A stretch of 10,414 nt of DNA from the NCBI GenBank assembly GCA_030619185.1, contig JAUXBW010000051.1, forward strand, positions 1-10,414, written 5' to 3'. Source of the stretch: Methyloprofundus sp. (GTDB lineage: Bacteria > Pseudomonadota > Gammaproteobacteria > Methylococcales > Methylomonadaceae). Below, piece after piece: positions 7,806-10,414 of this stretch. The notes under the pieces are model-generated. The model was not told the DNA's origin, ran no database searches, and saw only the letters and a list, made by a program, of their open reading frames with translations. The position numbers and the translations under genes were made by a program. Numbering within the stretch: position 1 is the first letter of the stretch; every line of letters begins with the position of its first letter.

Positions 7806-7900
7806 TTTCAACTCCCTCCCAACTTATGCATCATACTTCATTTTGGAATGATCAGTCTAAAATATTTTTTATGATGTTAAATTCTGCTTTGATATGCTAT

Positions 7901-8142
7901 ACCTAGAAACCGCAGTTGAGCACGGATTTTGTGGAAAATCTGAGTGCTAAAGACAAAGCACAGCTCGCAGGCAATGGCTATAGCCCTTGGCAAGAGCTTT
8001 AACGCAGTATTTAGTGCTCAAATTTATTCACAAAACCGTGAAGCGGGGTGTGTTCACCCTACTGGTGACAAGTATTTACGATCATTAGTGTAATATTCAA
8101 TTACTCATAGAGTTTCATAGCGGTCTACTGCGGTTTCTAGGT
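7901..8142. mobile_element. 242-bp element bounded by 16-bp perfect inverted repeats, MITE-like
   Basis: ACCTAGAAACCGCAGT (7901-7916) is the exact reverse complement of 8127-8142. Nested within are further matching arms: CACGGATTTTGTG (7921-7933) with CACAAAACCGTG (8029-8040), TGAGTGCTAAA (7941-7951) with TTTAGTGCTCA (8010-8020), AGCTC (7962-7966) with GAGCT (7994-7998), and a central perfect palindrome GGCTATAGCC (7976-7985). An 86-nt segment on the right (8041-8126) is unpaired with the left and carries its own GGGTG-TGTT-CACCC hairpin. No protein is encoded and no clear target duplication is visible. It could be a non-autonomous transposable element or a structured RNA gene. Confidence 0.65.
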
Positions 8143-8202
8143 TGAATGAAAACATATCACTTTCTTTTGCACATTAAATCGCACTGGATGTACTTAGCCA
8201 AC

Positions 8203-8208
8203 TATAAT
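8203..8208 (+). promoter_or_regulatory. Possible -10 box upstream of the CopZ-like gene
   Basis: A perfect TATAAT lies 121 bp before the start codon, just outside the inverted-repeat element. No matching -35 hexamer is present at 16-18 bp, so the promoter would be weak or activator-dependent. The leader (8210-8329) contains a small hairpin GCTGG-CTAC-CCAGC (8273-8286). No known copper-responsive dyad was recognised. Confidence 0.3.
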
Positions 8209-8329
8209 AACACCACACTAAAAGCTTTAAAAAAAGACTAATAGAGAAACTTTTATTAACGTAACCACAATTGCTGGCTACCCAGCGACAGAGCACCTAG
8301 AAAACTAATAAACCAACCGGAATACTTAT

Positions 8330-8773
8330 ATGTCTGATTGTTGTGTAAAACCTAAGCCAAAATCCTCTCAAATCTGCCCTCAATGCAATGTGAACTGTAA
8401 CCCCGTAACGATGCGTACTCTCTATCAGCAAATCAGGTTCCCAGAAAACCAGCAGCTTGTGCCTGATAAGTATTATTTTTGTCCATCCAGGGACTGCCCT
8501 ACTGCCTATTTTTCAAGCACTGGCACTCGCATTGCCAAGTCACTCTTGATAACACAGCAAGCAATACAAAACGAAACACTTTGTTATTGCTTTGATATCA
8601 GTTCCGCCTGTTATCAATCTGCATTAAAAACTCTCACGGCCGATGCAATTAAAAACTTTGTTATTCAACGCACGAAATCCTCCGAGTGCGCTTGTGAAAT
8701 CAGAAACCCATCAGGGCAATGTTGTTTAGCAAAATTCAAGCAACTGGAAAGGGAACACAGGCTTGCAATTTAA
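8330..8773 (+). CDS. CopZ-like cysteine-rich Zn/[2Fe-2S] protein without the copper-binding HMA domain
   Basis: The 147-residue cytoplasmic protein has 14 cysteines: C4, C5, C16, C19, C23, C51, C56, C85, C87, C94, C120, C122, C131 and C132. The order of CPQC (16-19), YFCPSRDCPTAYF (49-61), CYCF (85-88) and CACEIRNPSGQCC (120-132) matches the N-terminal domain of Archaeoglobus CopZ, which binds one zinc and one [2Fe-2S] cluster. The second half resembles a BFD-type ferredoxin fold, with C85, C87 and cysteines of the 120-132 group as likely cluster ligands. Archaeal CopZ continues into a copper-carrying HMA domain; here the protein stops without an MxCxxC motif, so copper delivery would need a partner or the role may differ (redox or metal sensing). 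No copper ATPase is in the window. GGAA lies 7 nt before the ATG. purB follows after 93 bp but seems unrelated. Confidence 0.75.
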   Translation: MSDCCVKPKPKSSQICPQCNVNCNPVTMRTLYQQIRFPENQQLVPDKYYFCPSRDCPTAYFSSTGTRIAKSLLITQQAIQNETLCYCFDISSACYQSALKTLTADAIKNFVIQRTKSSECACEIRNPSGQCCLAKFKQLEREHRLAI

Positions 8774-8817
8774 CACTAACACTTGCAGCGCATTTTTCCA
8801 CCTACAATAACTATCTT

Positions 8818-8826
8818 TGCTAAAAT
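8818..8826 (+). promoter_or_regulatory. Possible extended -10 promoter of purB
   Basis: TG-C-TAAAAT forms an extended -10 element about 40 bp before the purB ATG; no good -35 box is visible. The 93-bp gap after the CopZ-like gene otherwise holds no hairpin-plus-T terminator and no recognisable PurR operator. Confidence 0.3.
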
Positions 8827-8842
8827 GGTGAGTATTGTTTAG

Positions 8843-10231
<1,389 letters not shown>

Positions 10232-10339
10232 TTGGTATATATCTGTGAGTTACCTTAACCCAAGAGATTCCTACTAAAAACATGCCAGAATAGAGTCTAA
10301 CTTCCAATAACATGAATTGCCGAGAACCTCATGGGCTGG

Positions 10340-10360
10340 TTTGCTTACCTTTTGCTTACC
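10340..10360 (+). repeat. Tandem pair of 10-bp repeats TTTGCTTACC
   Basis: Two exact copies (10340-10349 and 10351-10360) with one base between them, an 11-bp period close to one helical turn, so a protein could contact both copies on the same face. They lie in the 183-bp stretch after purB, which otherwise shows no convincing gene, tRNA or terminator. Function unknown. Confidence 0.5.
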
Positions 10361-10414
10361 CTGTTTCAGTAAAAAAATACAATGAACGGAAATCTATATC
10401 GAACACGGTATACA

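Noticed and set aside
8784..8797. TGC-AGC-GCA followed by TTTTT as terminator of the CopZ-like gene
   Set aside because: A 3-bp stem is too weak to support a terminator call.
10312..10414. Partial CDS at the right edge
   Set aside because: 34 codons only, no ribosome site and no recognisable domain; kept only as a finding, not a feature.

Overview
The window looks like chromosomal DNA of an AT-leaning gammaproteobacterium. RecJ, acetyl-CoA synthetase, adenylosuccinate lyase (the ~455-residue E. coli type) and an AldB/ExaC-type aldehyde dehydrogenase all read as close relatives of the gammaproteobacterial proteins. A Methylococcales-type methanotroph would fit the copper protein and the repeat-rich gaps, but that is a guess, because no marker gene is present.

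Layout. (1) At 1-897 (+) lies the C-terminal part of an Fe-S oxidoreductase with two CCG cysteine-rich repeats; its start is outside the window. (2) A 378-bp gap (898-1275) carries three different repeat elements. (3) A minus-strand block runs, in transcription order, TetR-family regulator (7563-6964), aldehyde dehydrogenase (6856-5336, with its own terminator), acetyl-CoA synthetase acs (5103-3151) and recJ (3021-1276). (4) A 766-bp gap (7564-8329) holds the regulator's promoter and a candidate operator, a 101-bp palindromic element with a possible target duplication, and a 242-bp element bounded by 16-bp inverted repeats. (5) On the plus strand follow a small cysteine-rich protein resembling the N-terminal Zn/[2Fe-2S] domain of the copper chaperone CopZ (8330-8773) and purB (8867-10231). 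(6) The last 183 bp hold no convincing gene, only a short tandem repeat.

Function. Aldehyde dehydrogenase and Acs catalyse consecutive steps, acetaldehyde to acetate and acetate to acetyl-CoA. Together with the neighbouring TetR regulator they form a plausible C2-assimilation or aldehyde-detoxification module. The regulator has a near-ideal palindrome (TTTTCGA-N-TCGAAAA) directly on its own promoter, which suggests autorepression. recJ (DNA repair) and purB (purine synthesis) are housekeeping genes. I see no CRISPR array, tRNA, rRNA, transposase or obvious new multi-gene system. The least ordinary content is the variety of small palindromic elements between the genes: three REP-like families, each headed by GTAGG, and two larger MITE-like families, one of which also has a half-length copy.
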